Part shown: positions 1 to 5,119 of the stretch, one piece after another
Numbering within the stretch: the first letter of the stretch is position 1
Layout of the letters: each line of letters starts with the position of its first letter
Source: JAFNAG01 sp964353465
Lineage (GTDB): Bacteria; Acidobacteriota; UBA6911
Reading direction: 5' to 3'
Length of the DNA: 5,119 bases
Assembly: GCA_964353465.1 (NCBI GenBank)
Contig: CAYGWQ010000367.1
Location: 1-5,119 of the forward strand
Program-made: the position numbers and the translations under genes
Notes under the pieces: generated by a model
The model's database searches: none
Told to the model about the DNA's origin: nothing
The model's input: the letters and a program-made list of their open reading frames with translations, nothing else

Positions 1-55
1 CCAGCGGGCCTGGGGGCCAGCAGCAAAGTGGGCCTGTTATTCTGTGACAGACCCT
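1..55. mobile_element. Partial end of a repeated element, probably an insertion-sequence terminus (left edge)
   Basis: Bases 24-55 (beginning CAAAGTGG and ending ACAGACCCT) recur in inverted orientation at 5065-5096 with a single mismatch (G at 32 against the complement of T at 5088). The match stops abruptly at base 55, and the outer bases 1-23 do not match the other end. This is what the two terminal inverted repeats of one insertion sequence look like, with the element body lying outside the window to the left. The tip would read AGGGTCTGTCAC or GGGTCTGTCAC outward from base 55. The CTTTG-proximal part, GGTCCACTTT, vaguely recalls IS21-type ends, but the family cannot be assigned without the transposase. 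No transposase sequence is visible here. Confidence 0.55.
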
Positions 56-384
56 AACGGCGCGCAATGGTCTGTAATCTGAAGGCGGCTATCATCCTAG
101 CTCATCCTCACCATTGCCGTCAAAACTCCTGTTAGGGTTGCGTTCCTGTTCTTGCTCGATTCCCCGGGGGCAAGCAGCTACAATCCCCATCCAATGGAGA
201 GGAGGATGGCTGTGCGCAAATGGATCATGCTCGGCCTTGTCACGACAACTTATGGGCACTGGATCCGGGGAGAGCAACCCTTCATCGTCAGCGTCCGCTT
301 CACCCTAAAGGAGCTCGATGCCAGGCTCAAAGCTCAGCTCCGGATGCGTTGAGCCTGCGGCTTTGCACTTCCTGTCGGCTGATC
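56..384. other. Mostly non-coding interval between the left element end and the oxidoreductase gene
   Basis: No long or recognisable gene is present. Short ORFs occur on both strands, but only the plus-strand frame ending at 352 has a ribosome binding site and a GC-rich third position, and it is listed separately. The convergent junction at 353-384 lies between that ORF and the stop codon of the oxidoreductase. It holds a very short inverted repeat (AGCC, TGC, GGCT at 352-362) followed by only two further T residues, too weak to call a terminator. I see no tRNA, no CRISPR repeat and no convincing promoter. Confidence 0.5.
212..352 (+). CDS. Possible small protein, 46 aa, unrecognised
   Basis: This is a doubtful small ORF, not a recognised family. 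It is kept because a strong Shine-Dalgarno stretch (GAGAGGAGG, 197-205) lies 6 bases before a GTG at 212. ATG codons at 194 and 206 are in the same frame but are overlapped by or abut that Shine-Dalgarno sequence. About three quarters of its codons end in G or C, in keeping with the coding style of this genome. The product would start MRKWIMLGLV, with a positively charged N terminus and a short hydrophobic stretch, and end in a charged, helix-prone tail (KELDARLKAQLRMR). It runs convergently towards the oxidoreductase and stops 32 bases short of it. It could equally be chance or the remnant of a gene broken by the neighbouring element. Confidence 0.22.
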   Translation: MRKWIMLGLVTTTYGHWIRGEQPFIVSVRFTLKELDARLKAQLRMR

Positions 385-1767
385 TCAGATCTGGCCGGTC
401 TCGTCCCAGGTTGCCAGTAGCTGTTGATAGGAGGGGTCCCGGTAGCGGGCCAATTCGAAGGCAGGCGCGTAATCCGGCAAGTCGCTGCCCGTAAGATGTG
501 CGGCCAGGAGCTCGCCTGCGGCGCCTGCGGCCATCAAGCCGAAACCGGAAAACGCCCCGATCACATAAGCGCCTTCAACCGGCAGCGGTCCGATGAGGGG
601 CCGGTTCTCGCGCGTTTTTGTGTAGTAGCCTCCATCCAGAACCGGCTTAGGCATGTGGCTGAAATAGGCCTCAAGTCCCGGGATCATTACGGCCAGTCCG
701 CGCAGTGCGATTTCGGGATAGTGCTCGTTGAAACTCAGAGGAAAGACCGGCGCCACAGGCTTGATGTCGTAAGTCCAGAGGATAAGGACCACATCGCTAT
801 CCGATCCTCCTTCGGGGCGCGCGTGAACGCCGGACGGAAACTCATCGAGCAGGTACCGGGTTTCCTCCGATTCAGCCAGCAGGGCGCGCTCTTCCTCCGA
901 CCAGGGCAGGAACGTAGGATCGGTCCAGATTAGCAAAGGCGCGGCGCGTCCCACCTTCTGCAGCGGGTCCCGGAAAGCCACTTTGATGTGGAGTTCATGA
1001 ATCACTGGGAGTTCAATCCCGACCATCGCCGCCACGTGCGGCAGGAAGGGACCCGCGGCATTGACGAAATTGCGGGTGGACACGCTGGTCGTGCCGCCCG
1101 CCGTACGTATGCGTACTTCTTCGATCCGATCGCCTGGCGCATGCACGCTCTCCACGCGGCCTTCCAGCAGGCGGGTGCCGTGTTCCCTGGCCTGCTCGAG
1201 CAGGTACATGCCCAGTTGTTGGGCGCTGAAATACCCGCAACGACGGGGATGGACGACGGCCACCGTGCGGTCTGAGAGGTAAGGGAAATGCTTTCGGATC
1301 AATGCCCGGTCGGTGATCAGATCCGACCCCGTCGGTTGGTTTTCAAAACCCTGTGCGGGCGCAGGAACATATTCGGGTTCGCCCGGCTGTCCGGTGTGAT
1401 AGCGCACCGGTCCGGCCCCCAGCTCGGCGGCTTCCTCCGCGGCCCGCATGAAGTTCGGAATGCGGGCCGGATCGGCGGTAGCAAAGAGATAACCTCGCCG
1501 GTTGAGCAGGAAGCGATTGCCGTTCTCGCGGGCGAGGTCTTCCAGGATGTCGATGCTGCGATTCATCAGGCGGACCATGGCGTTCCCGGGCCCCGGCCAC
1601 CAATTGCGGTAGCACTCAGTAGATTTATCGCTGGTAAGCGAAAGCGGTGCGCGCTCGTCCACGAGGATGACGTTTCGGATGCCGTGCCGGACACTCAAAT
1701 GGTAGGCTGCGGCAATGCCGGCAATGCCTGCACCGCAGATGAGGACGTCAGCAGTCGAGTGTGTCAT
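385..1767 (-). CDS. FAD-dependent oxidoreductase, DAO (D-amino acid oxidase-like) family
   Basis: A 460-residue flavoprotein of the DAO superfamily, whose members oxidise amines, N-methyl amino acids, D-amino acids or hydroxy acids, passing electrons to oxygen or another acceptor. The N terminus has the Rossmann FAD-binding motif (GAGIAG, residues 12-17, after a hydrophobic strand ADVLIC) and an acidic strand end (VILVDE, Asp37/Glu38) expected to hold the adenine ribose. Residues 47-58 (DKSTECYRNWWP) sit where this family contacts the isoalloxazine ring. A NAAG motif lies at 236-239, and the C-terminal FAD-binding stretch runs from about 384 (TRENRPLIGP, then VIGAFSGFGLMAAGAAGELLA). No signal peptide or membrane segment is visible, so it is probably cytoplasmic. 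Length is normal for the family. The start was set at 1767 because the Rossmann strand begins seven codons later and a weak GGTGGA lies five bases upstream; the frame stays open upstream only by overlapping the preceding gene. Substrate is not predictable. It lies 25 bases after the TerB-like gene, probably in the same transcript. Confidence 0.9.
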   Translation of the reverse strand: MTHSTADVLICGAGIAGIAAAYHLSVRHGIRNVILVDERAPLSLTSDKSTECYRNWWPGPGNAMVRLMNRSIDILEDLARENGNRFLLNRRGYLFATADPARIPNFMRAAEEAAELGAGPVRYHTGQPGEPEYVPAPAQGFENQPTGSDLITDRALIRKHFPYLSDRTVAVVHPRRCGYFSAQQLGMYLLEQAREHGTRLLEGRVESVHAPGDRIEEVRIRTAGGTTSVSTRNFVNAAGPFLPHVAAMVGIELPVIHELHIKVAFRDPLQKVGRAAPLLIWTDPTFLPWSEEERALLAESEETRYLLDEFPSGVHARPEGGSDSDVVLILWTYDIKPVAPVFPLSFNEHYPEIALRGLAVMIPGLEAYFSHMPKPVLDGGYYTKTRENRPLIGPLPVEGAYVIGAFSGFGLMAAGAAGELLAAHLTGSDLPDYAPAFELARYRDPSYQQLLATWDETGQI

Positions 1768-1792
1768 GCCATTCCACCGGGCGCGGGCAGGG

Positions 1793-2368
1793 TTACTTGC
1801 TCTGGGGCCGGAAGGCTTCCTCCAGGGCGCGCAAAATCCTTTCTTCCTCGCTCGACATGCGGGCAAGCCCCAGGAAACCACCGGCAGCCACCGCCAGAGC
1901 ACGTGCTTGCGCGAGAGCATTCTCCCTGATTCGCTCCCCTGCCTCCGGGGGCAGCTCGGCCAGCAAGGCCTTGGTGTAGTTCTGCCAGAGCTTCATCAGC
2001 TTCGGCCCAGGGCGATGGGTCAGCCACTGCTCCATGAGCTTGTAGGAAACACCGTCCTTGGGGATGCCGGCCTCCTTGATCGCATGCAGCAGGATCTGGT
2101 GCTCGGCTGGTTGAATGGCTCCGTCGGCCCATGCCATTTCGACGAGGGGCACGATCGTGAAAGCTGCAAGGGTTTCTGCGTGGATGTCGTGCGCCACAAG
2201 CTGGTCGAGGACGGCGGCGTCGGTAATTCCCGAGACTTCTGCCAGCGCCCTCCTTCGCGATTGAACCTGTTCCCTGCGTCGCATTTCGGCAATCAGTTCG
2301 GCATCACGCTTGCGAAAAAAGGCATTTTCCAGCGAGGAACGCGCTTCCGCAAAGATAAGGTGCGCCAT
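1793..2368 (-). CDS. TerB-like (tellurite-resistance/DjlA-N fold) all-helical protein
   Basis: A 191-residue soluble protein without signal peptide, predicted from its composition to be almost entirely helical. Residues 72-102 (core VEMAWADGAIQPAEH) show the recurrent pattern of TerB-like domains: a hydrophobic helix, then ADG, then a conserved Glu at the start of the next helix. A second, weaker copy appears at about 154-186 (ALAVAAGGFLGLARMSSEEERI), which suggests the usual two-fold internal repeat of this fold. Residues 1-45 are a charged, Arg-rich helix that may be a coiled coil or interaction arm. TerB-like domains are linked to metal binding and membrane-associated stress complexes, but most stand-alone members have no known role, and none is assigned here. 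The start is firm: AAGGAG (2375-2380) lies six bases before the ATG. The gene sits between a membrane protein and an oxidoreductase, all in the same direction. Family assignment rests on pattern recognition only. Confidence 0.8.
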   Translation of the reverse strand: MAHLIFAEARSSLENAFFRKRDAELIAEMRRREQVQSRRRALAEVSGITDAAVLDQLVAHDIHAETLAAFTIVPLVEMAWADGAIQPAEHQILLHAIKEAGIPKDGVSYKLMEQWLTHRPGPKLMKLWQNYTKALLAELPPEAGERIRENALAQARALAVAAGGFLGLARMSSEEERILRALEEAFRPQSK

Positions 2369-2374
2369 CTCGGT

Positions 2375-2380
2375 CTCCTT
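2375..2380 (-). promoter_or_regulatory. Strong ribosome binding site of the TerB-like gene
   Basis: On the minus strand this reads AAGGAG, six bases before the ATG at 2368. It fixes the start of the TerB-like gene and implies efficient translation, in contrast to the weak GGTGGA before the downstream oxidoreductase, whose translation may depend partly on coupling or reinitiation across the 25-base gap. Confidence 0.75.
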
Positions 2381-2464
2381 AGGCCTGAAACATCACAATC
2401 ACCCGCACCCGACTCTACTACACCCGTCGGTAAATTCAAAAGGGATGAAATCAAGGGCGGGCGT

Positions 2465-2944
2465 TCATTGGACCACCAGCGCCTTTGCCACCGTGGTAAC
2501 GACGGATTTTGTGGTGACAGGGACACCGGTTACTTTCATTCTTTTGATATCCACGGTTGCTGATGCGGCAAGTGGGCCGGCTATCTTGACGGTTCGAGTC
2601 AGCAGTACTTTCCCGGTTGACGCCTGGTAGCTGAAGTTGACCTCGATCGTGCCGTAGGCGACCAGGGCGATGTTGCGGATCGTAAAAGAGTGGAATGCAG
2701 TTCGTGATACCGGATCGTAAGCCCACGTTTCATTGGAGATCCGGAGGTACCGGTCGGGATACTGGCGATAATATTCCATGAGTTGCGCCTGGGGATCCGG
2801 CTTCTTCATGCGGCGCGTCTGGGCGATGCTCTCGAGCGGAAGCGGCGGAATCCGCATGGCCGCCTTGTAGGCCAGGACCAGCAGCGCGCCTGAAAACAGG
2901 ATGGCCTCCAGGATCAGCAGCCAACGCGGTGCCTTTAGTCGCAT
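2465..2944 (-). CDS. Membrane-anchored hypothetical protein with beta-rich C-terminal domain
   Basis: A 159-residue protein of unknown function. Residues 1-7 (MRLKAPR) are basic and residues 8-28 form one hydrophobic segment (LLILEAILFSGALLVLAY), so a single N-terminal membrane anchor with the rest outside the cytoplasm is expected. There is no lipobox and no clear signal-peptidase site. Residues 33-65 are Pro- and Arg-rich and look like a linker. Residues 70-159 alternate hydrophobic and polar positions (IEVNFSYQASTGKVLL, then AATVDIKRM), the look of an immunoglobulin-like beta sandwich resembling FxLYD or DUF3426-type domains; this similarity is a guess. The ATG at 2944 is supported by GGGAGA (2949-2954) four bases upstream. 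It is first of three codirectional genes, 96 bases before the TerB-like gene, a gap long enough for a separate promoter, although none stands out there. Confidence 0.82.
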   Translation of the reverse strand: MRLKAPRWLLILEAILFSGALLVLAYKAAMRIPPLPLESIAQTRRMKKPDPQAQLMEYYRQYPDRYLRISNETWAYDPVSRTAFHSFTIRNIALVAYGTIEVNFSYQASTGKVLLTRTVKIAGPLAASATVDIKRMKVTGVPVTTKSVVTTVAKALVVQ

Positions 2945-2954
2945 ATCATCTCCC

Positions 2955-2969
2955 GGAAGGCGCCCTTCC
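2955..2969 (-). promoter_or_regulatory. Short hairpin abutting the Shine-Dalgarno of the membrane-protein gene
   Basis: GGAAGG (2955-2960) and CCTTCC (2964-2969) are perfectly complementary around a three-base loop. On the minus-strand transcript this stem ends directly before the GGGAGA ribosome binding site (2949-2954). It could influence access of the ribosome to the start site, or it may be a chance palindrome. No matching anti-stem is evident. Confidence 0.25.
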
Positions 2970-3070
2970 TTTGCTCCGCATCATGATTCGGCGCCATATG
3001 CAAATGGTACTACCTTTCGCTGTTTTGCGGACGGCATTTTCCGGAGCGTCCCAATTTGGCGCTTCTCCTG

Positions 3071-3100
3071 TTGCGCCGGGAGGACGGAATCGCTTATAAG
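3071..3100 (+). promoter_or_regulatory. Candidate sigma-70-like promoter for ettA
   Basis: A TTGCGC element (3071-3076) is followed after 18 bases by TATAAG (3095-3100). The -10 matches five of six consensus positions and the -35 three of six. It would leave an untranslated leader of roughly 115 bases that includes the 10-bp tandem repeat. The site is the best match seen in the divergent region on the plus strand; promoter preferences of this organism are unknown. Confidence 0.35.
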
Positions 3101-3143
3101 AACGAGGGCCGTTGTAGGGCAAAAACTCTGCACAAGGAGCCGG

Positions 3144-3173
3144 TCCGTGTCCGTCCGCGTTCTTCCGTGTCCC
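3144..3173. repeat. Three-unit 10-bp tandem repeat in the ettA upstream region
   Basis: Three consecutive decamers, TCCGTGTCCG, TCCGCGTTCT and TCCGTGTCCC, follow one another without gaps; the first six or seven bases of each are nearly identical. The unit length equals about one helical turn. From memory, closely similar strings built on CCGTGT and CACGGA recur between genes in several repeat-rich environmental bacterial genomes. Here the repeat sits 53 to 82 bases before the ettA start, within the presumed leader. Confidence 0.6.
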
Positions 3174-3212
3174 GAGATGTTTTGCGATCTTTTCTTCATG
3201 AATAAAGCAGGT

Positions 3213-3220
3213 TAAGGAGT
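3213..3220 (+). promoter_or_regulatory. Ribosome binding site that decides the GTG start of ettA
   Basis: TAAGGAGT contains AAGGAG (3214-3219), six bases before the GTG at 3226. No in-frame ATG with a ribosome binding site lies near; the first in-frame ATG (3250) is eight codons inside the conserved N terminus. The site therefore supports initiation at GTG. Confidence 0.8.
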
Positions 3221-3225
3221 GCCGC

Positions 3226-4911
3226 GTGTCATACCAGTACATTTACGTGATGAAGGACCTGCGCAAGGTATATCCTCCCAATCGCGAAGTGCTGAAGGGA
3301 ATCTGGCTTTCGTTTTTTCCAGGCGCAAAAATCGGTCTTATCGGGGCCAACGGCGCCGGCAAGAGCACTCTGCTGAGGATTATGGCGGGCGACATTGAAG
3401 ATTTTCTTGGAGAAGCCTGGCCGGCAGAAGGCGTCAGGGCCGGCTATCTGCCGCAGGAGCCGAAGTTGGACCCATCGAAGGATGTCCTCGGCAACGTGGA
3501 AGAAGGAGTGCGCGCGACGAAAGAACTGCTCAAGGCGTTCGATGATATTAATGCGCGGTTTGCCGAGGATCTTTCGCCGGAAGATATGGAAAAGCTCCTC
3601 GCCGAGCAGGCCCGGGTGCAGGATGCGATCGATGCCTGCAACGCCTGGGAGCTTGACCGGATGCTCGAGATCGCCATGGACGCGCTCCGGCTTCCTCCCG
3701 GGGACGCCGATGTGACAAAGCTCTCCGGCGGCGAGCGCCGGCGCGTAGCACTCTGCCGTCTGCTCCTGGAGCGGCCCGACCTGCTTCTCCTCGATGAGCC
3801 CACGAATCATCTGGATGCCGAATCGGTGGCGTGGCTGGAGCGCTTCCTGAAGGAATATCCCGGCACCGTCGTCGCCATTACCCACGACCGGTATTTCCTC
3901 GACAATGTCGCCGGCTGGATCCTCGAACTGGACCGGGGCGAAGGCATTCCCTGGGAGGGCAACTACTCCTCCTGGCTCGACCAGAAACAAAAACGGCTCG
4001 CCCTGGAGGAAAAGCAGGAATCCGCGCGCCGCCGCACACTCCAGCGTGAACTCGAATGGGTGCGCATGTCCCCCCGCGCTCGCCAGGCCAAGGGCAAGGC
4101 GCGTCTGAACGCATATGAGCAGTTACTTGCCGACGAGATGGAAGCGGAAAAATGTGCCCAGGCTACCGATATGCACATTCCCCCGGGGCCGAGGCTTGGC
4201 GACCTCGTGGTCGAGGCCACGGCCCTGCGCAAGGATTACGGCGACAGGCTCCTGATCGAGGACCTGTCCTTCAAGCTGCCGCGAGGTGGAATTGTCGGCG
4301 TCATCGGCGCCAACGGGGCAGGCAAGACAACCCTGTTCCGGATGATGGTTGGAGAGGAAAAACCGGACGGAGGCACATTGCGAATCGGTGAATCGGTCGC
4401 CATTGCCTACGTCGATCAGAACCGCGACACACTGAATGGCGACCGCCAGGTCTGGGAAGAAATCAGCGATGGCAAAGACATGGTTGTGCTTGGCAAGCGC
4501 GAAGTGCCCGCACGCTCCTATGCCGCCGCGTTCAATTTTAAAGGATCAGACCAGCAGAAGCGCGTGAAGGATCTCTCCGGAGGCGAGCGCAACAGGGTCC
4601 ACCTGGCAAAATTGCTCAAGAGCGGCGGCAACCTGCTTCTGCTCGACGAGCCGACCAACGACCTGGACGTCGATACGCTCCGGTCTCTCGAGGATGCCCT
4701 GATCTCCTTCGCCGGCTGCGCGGTCATCATCAGCCACGACCGCTGGTTCCTGGACCGGATCGCAACCCACATCCTCGCCTTCGAAGGGGATTCCAAGGTT
4801 GTCTGGTTCGAGGGCAATTATCAGGATTACGATGCCGATCGCAAGAGGCGGCTGGGCGCACTCGCAGACCAACCCCACCGGATCAAGTATAAGCCCTTGG
4901 TCCGGGGATGA
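3226..4911 (+). CDS. ettA: Energy-dependent translational throttle protein EttA (ABC-F ATPase)
   Basis: A 561-residue cytoplasmic ABC-F protein that, in Escherichia coli, binds the ribosomal E site and gates entry into elongation according to the ATP/ADP ratio. Length and order match that protein (about 555 residues). First ATPase domain: Walker A GANGAGKST (40-48), signature LSGGE (166-170), Walker B LLLLDEP (187-192 region, catalytic Glu191), switch His220. The arm insertion that contacts the L1 stalk in EttA lies at about 91-140. The interdomain linker that contacts P-site tRNA, about 243-325, is rich in Arg, Lys and Glu. Second domain: Walker A GANGAGKTT (361-369), signature LSGGE (450-454), Walker B ending DEP (474-476, Glu475), switch His504. 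Motifs ESVAWLERFL and GEGIPWEGNYSSWL are near-identical to E. coli EttA, separating it from Uup, YbiT and YheS. No membrane domain is present. Start is GTG, set by AAGGAG six bases upstream. All catalytic residues are intact. It is divergent from its left neighbours and appears monocistronic. Confidence 0.97.
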   Translation: MSYQYIYVMKDLRKVYPPNREVLKGIWLSFFPGAKIGLIGANGAGKSTLLRIMAGDIEDFLGEAWPAEGVRAGYLPQEPKLDPSKDVLGNVEEGVRATKELLKAFDDINARFAEDLSPEDMEKLLAEQARVQDAIDACNAWELDRMLEIAMDALRLPPGDADVTKLSGGERRRVALCRLLLERPDLLLLDEPTNHLDAESVAWLERFLKEYPGTVVAITHDRYFLDNVAGWILELDRGEGIPWEGNYSSWLDQKQKRLALEEKQESARRRTLQRELEWVRMSPRARQAKGKARLNAYEQLLADEMEAEKCAQATDMHIPPGPRLGDLVVEATALRKDYGDRLLIEDLSFKLPRGGIVGVIGANGAGKTTLFRMMVGEEKPDGGTLRIGESVAIAYVDQNRDTLNGDRQVWEEISDGKDMVVLGKREVPARSYAAAFNFKGSDQQKRVKDLSGGERNRVHLAKLLKSGGNLLLLDEPTNDLDVDTLRSLEDALISFAGCAVIISHDRWFLDRIATHILAFEGDSKVVWFEGNYQDYDADRKRRLGALADQPHRIKYKPLVRG

Positions 4912-4941
4912 GTGATGAGTAATGAGTAATGAGTGATGAGT
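4907..4941. repeat. Five-copy heptamer tandem array (RATGAGT) overlapping the ettA stop
   Basis: Five uninterrupted 7-base units, GATGAGT, GATGAGT, AATGAGT, AATGAGT and GATGAGT, start inside the last sense codon of ettA; the first unit supplies the TGA stop (4909-4911). A sixth, degenerate unit (ATCGAGC) may follow. Because seven is not a multiple of three, the array places TGA and TAA codons in every forward frame. Heptanucleotide short tandem repeats are known as dispersed intergenic elements in some bacteria, best documented in filamentous cyanobacteria; the unit here is different from what I can recall for those. Confidence 0.85.
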
Positions 4942-5028
4942 ATCGAGCTGCTTTCAGCTTTGGTGTCATCGGGGTCGCAGCTAATCTATCCTTGCTCCTC
5001 GGGGTGGACTCGCGATACAAATAGTAAT

Positions 5029-5119
5029 ATGCCTGATTTCAAGCGGGATGAGGAAGCCGCCCTAAGGGTCTGTCACAGAATAACAGGTCCACTTTGGCGC
5101 GAGCGCCGGGCGGGCAGAT
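5029..5119 (+). pseudogene. Possible gene start interrupted by the right-hand element, runs off the window
   Basis: An ATG at 5029 opens a frame that stays open to the last base (30 codons). The first twelve residues (MPDFKRDEEAAL) come from unique sequence; the remainder is read from the repeated element beginning at 5065. If real, this is the 5-prime end of a gene cut by insertion of the element. Against it, there is no recognisable Shine-Dalgarno sequence (the preceding bases are AAATAGTAAT) and third positions of the unique codons are not especially GC-rich. The product is not recognised. Confidence 0.2.
5065..5119. mobile_element. Partial end of a repeated element, probably an insertion-sequence terminus (right edge)
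   Basis: Bases 5065-5096 are the inverted counterpart of 24-55 (31 of 32 identical). Read rightward the tip is AGGGTCTGTCACAG, then ATAACAGGTCC and ACTTTG, entering a GC-rich stretch (GCGCGAGCGCCGG) that differs from the outer part of the left copy. That pattern fits the opposite terminus of the same kind of insertion sequence, with the body outside the window. If the element starts with TGTCAC (5071), the shared AGGGTC would have to be target preference; sharing of those bases makes a tip at 5065 or 5066 more likely. Confidence 0.55.

Noticed and set aside
92..277. Minus-strand 61-codon ORF left of the oxidoreductase
   Set aside because: Low-complexity, Glu/Asn/Pro-rich product without a ribosome binding site or family resemblance; it also overlaps the better small ORF candidate on the plus strand.
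352..362. AGCC/GGCT inverted repeat at the convergent junction as a terminator
   Set aside because: Four base pairs and a short T run are expected by chance in GC-rich DNA.
424..933. Long plus-strand ORF opposite the oxidoreductase
   Set aside because: It is a mirror frame of a GC-rich gene; the minus-strand frame has clear FAD-binding motifs and this one has none.
385..1920. A 511-residue version of the oxidoreductase starting at 1920
   Set aside because: The extra 51 residues overlap most of the 3-prime end of the TerB-like gene, look unlike any family N terminus (Trp, Arg and Pro rich), and precede the Rossmann strand that normally starts within about ten residues of the Met. The ATG at 1767 is preferred.
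1715..2563. Plus-strand ORF of 282 codons crossing three minus-strand genes
   Set aside because: It overlaps well-supported genes with good ribosome binding sites and shows no recognisable domain.
3229..3990. Minus-strand ORF of 253 codons opposite ettA
   Set aside because: The opposite strand encodes the unmistakable EttA; this is a shadow frame.
4946..4959. Stem AGCTG, CTTT, CAGCT downstream of ettA as a terminator
   Set aside because: The stem is only five base pairs, one loop is four bases, and only two further T residues follow before GG, so there is no U-tract; too weak to call.
24..5096. The whole window as one transposon bounded by terminal inverted repeats
   Set aside because: There is no transposase or recombinase inside, the contents include a conserved translation factor, and the repeats end at an equal 55-base depth from both edges, which fits IS ends at contig edges better.

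Overview
The window is an ordinary-looking piece of a GC-rich bacterial chromosome, probably Gram-negative. It holds four well-supported genes, one doubtful small ORF and several short repeats. The clearest phylogenetic hint is an EttA-type ABC-F ATPase that, compared from memory, matches the Escherichia coli protein along its whole length. The short intergenic repeats, together with insertion-sequence-like ends at both window edges, recall repeat-rich environmental genomes such as Acidobacteriota or former Deltaproteobacteria. I cannot fix the phylum from the sequence alone.

Layout: 1-55 is the end of a repeated element, probably an insertion sequence. 56-384 is mostly non-coding, with one possible small plus-strand ORF near 212-352. 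Three genes follow on the minus strand, transcribed from right to left: a membrane-anchored protein with a beta-rich external domain (2944 to 2465), a TerB-like all-helical protein (2368 to 1793) and a DAO-family FAD-dependent oxidoreductase (1767 to 385). The spacings are 96 and 25 bases, so at least the last two are likely cotranscribed. A divergent intergenic region of about 280 bases (2945-3225) carries a candidate promoter, a short 10-bp-period tandem repeat and a strong ribosome binding site for the GTG-initiated ettA gene (3226-4911, plus strand). A five-copy heptamer array begins across the ettA stop codon. The last roughly 120 bases before the right-hand element contain only the possible start of an interrupted ORF.

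How the genes relate: ettA is a stand-alone translation factor on its own divergent transcript. The three minus-strand genes have no obvious joint pathway. A small membrane protein, a TerB-like protein and an amine or hydroxy-acid oxidoreductase could be a functional set or simply neighbours. I see no phage, defence, CRISPR or secondary-metabolite system.

The most notable structural point is that both window ends carry the same 32-base motif in inverted orientation (31 of 32 matching), and the distance from the end of the match to the window edge is exactly 55 bases on each side. This fits a contig that stops at copies of a repeated insertion sequence on both sides, with an overlap of 55 bases, better than it fits a transposon spanning the window.
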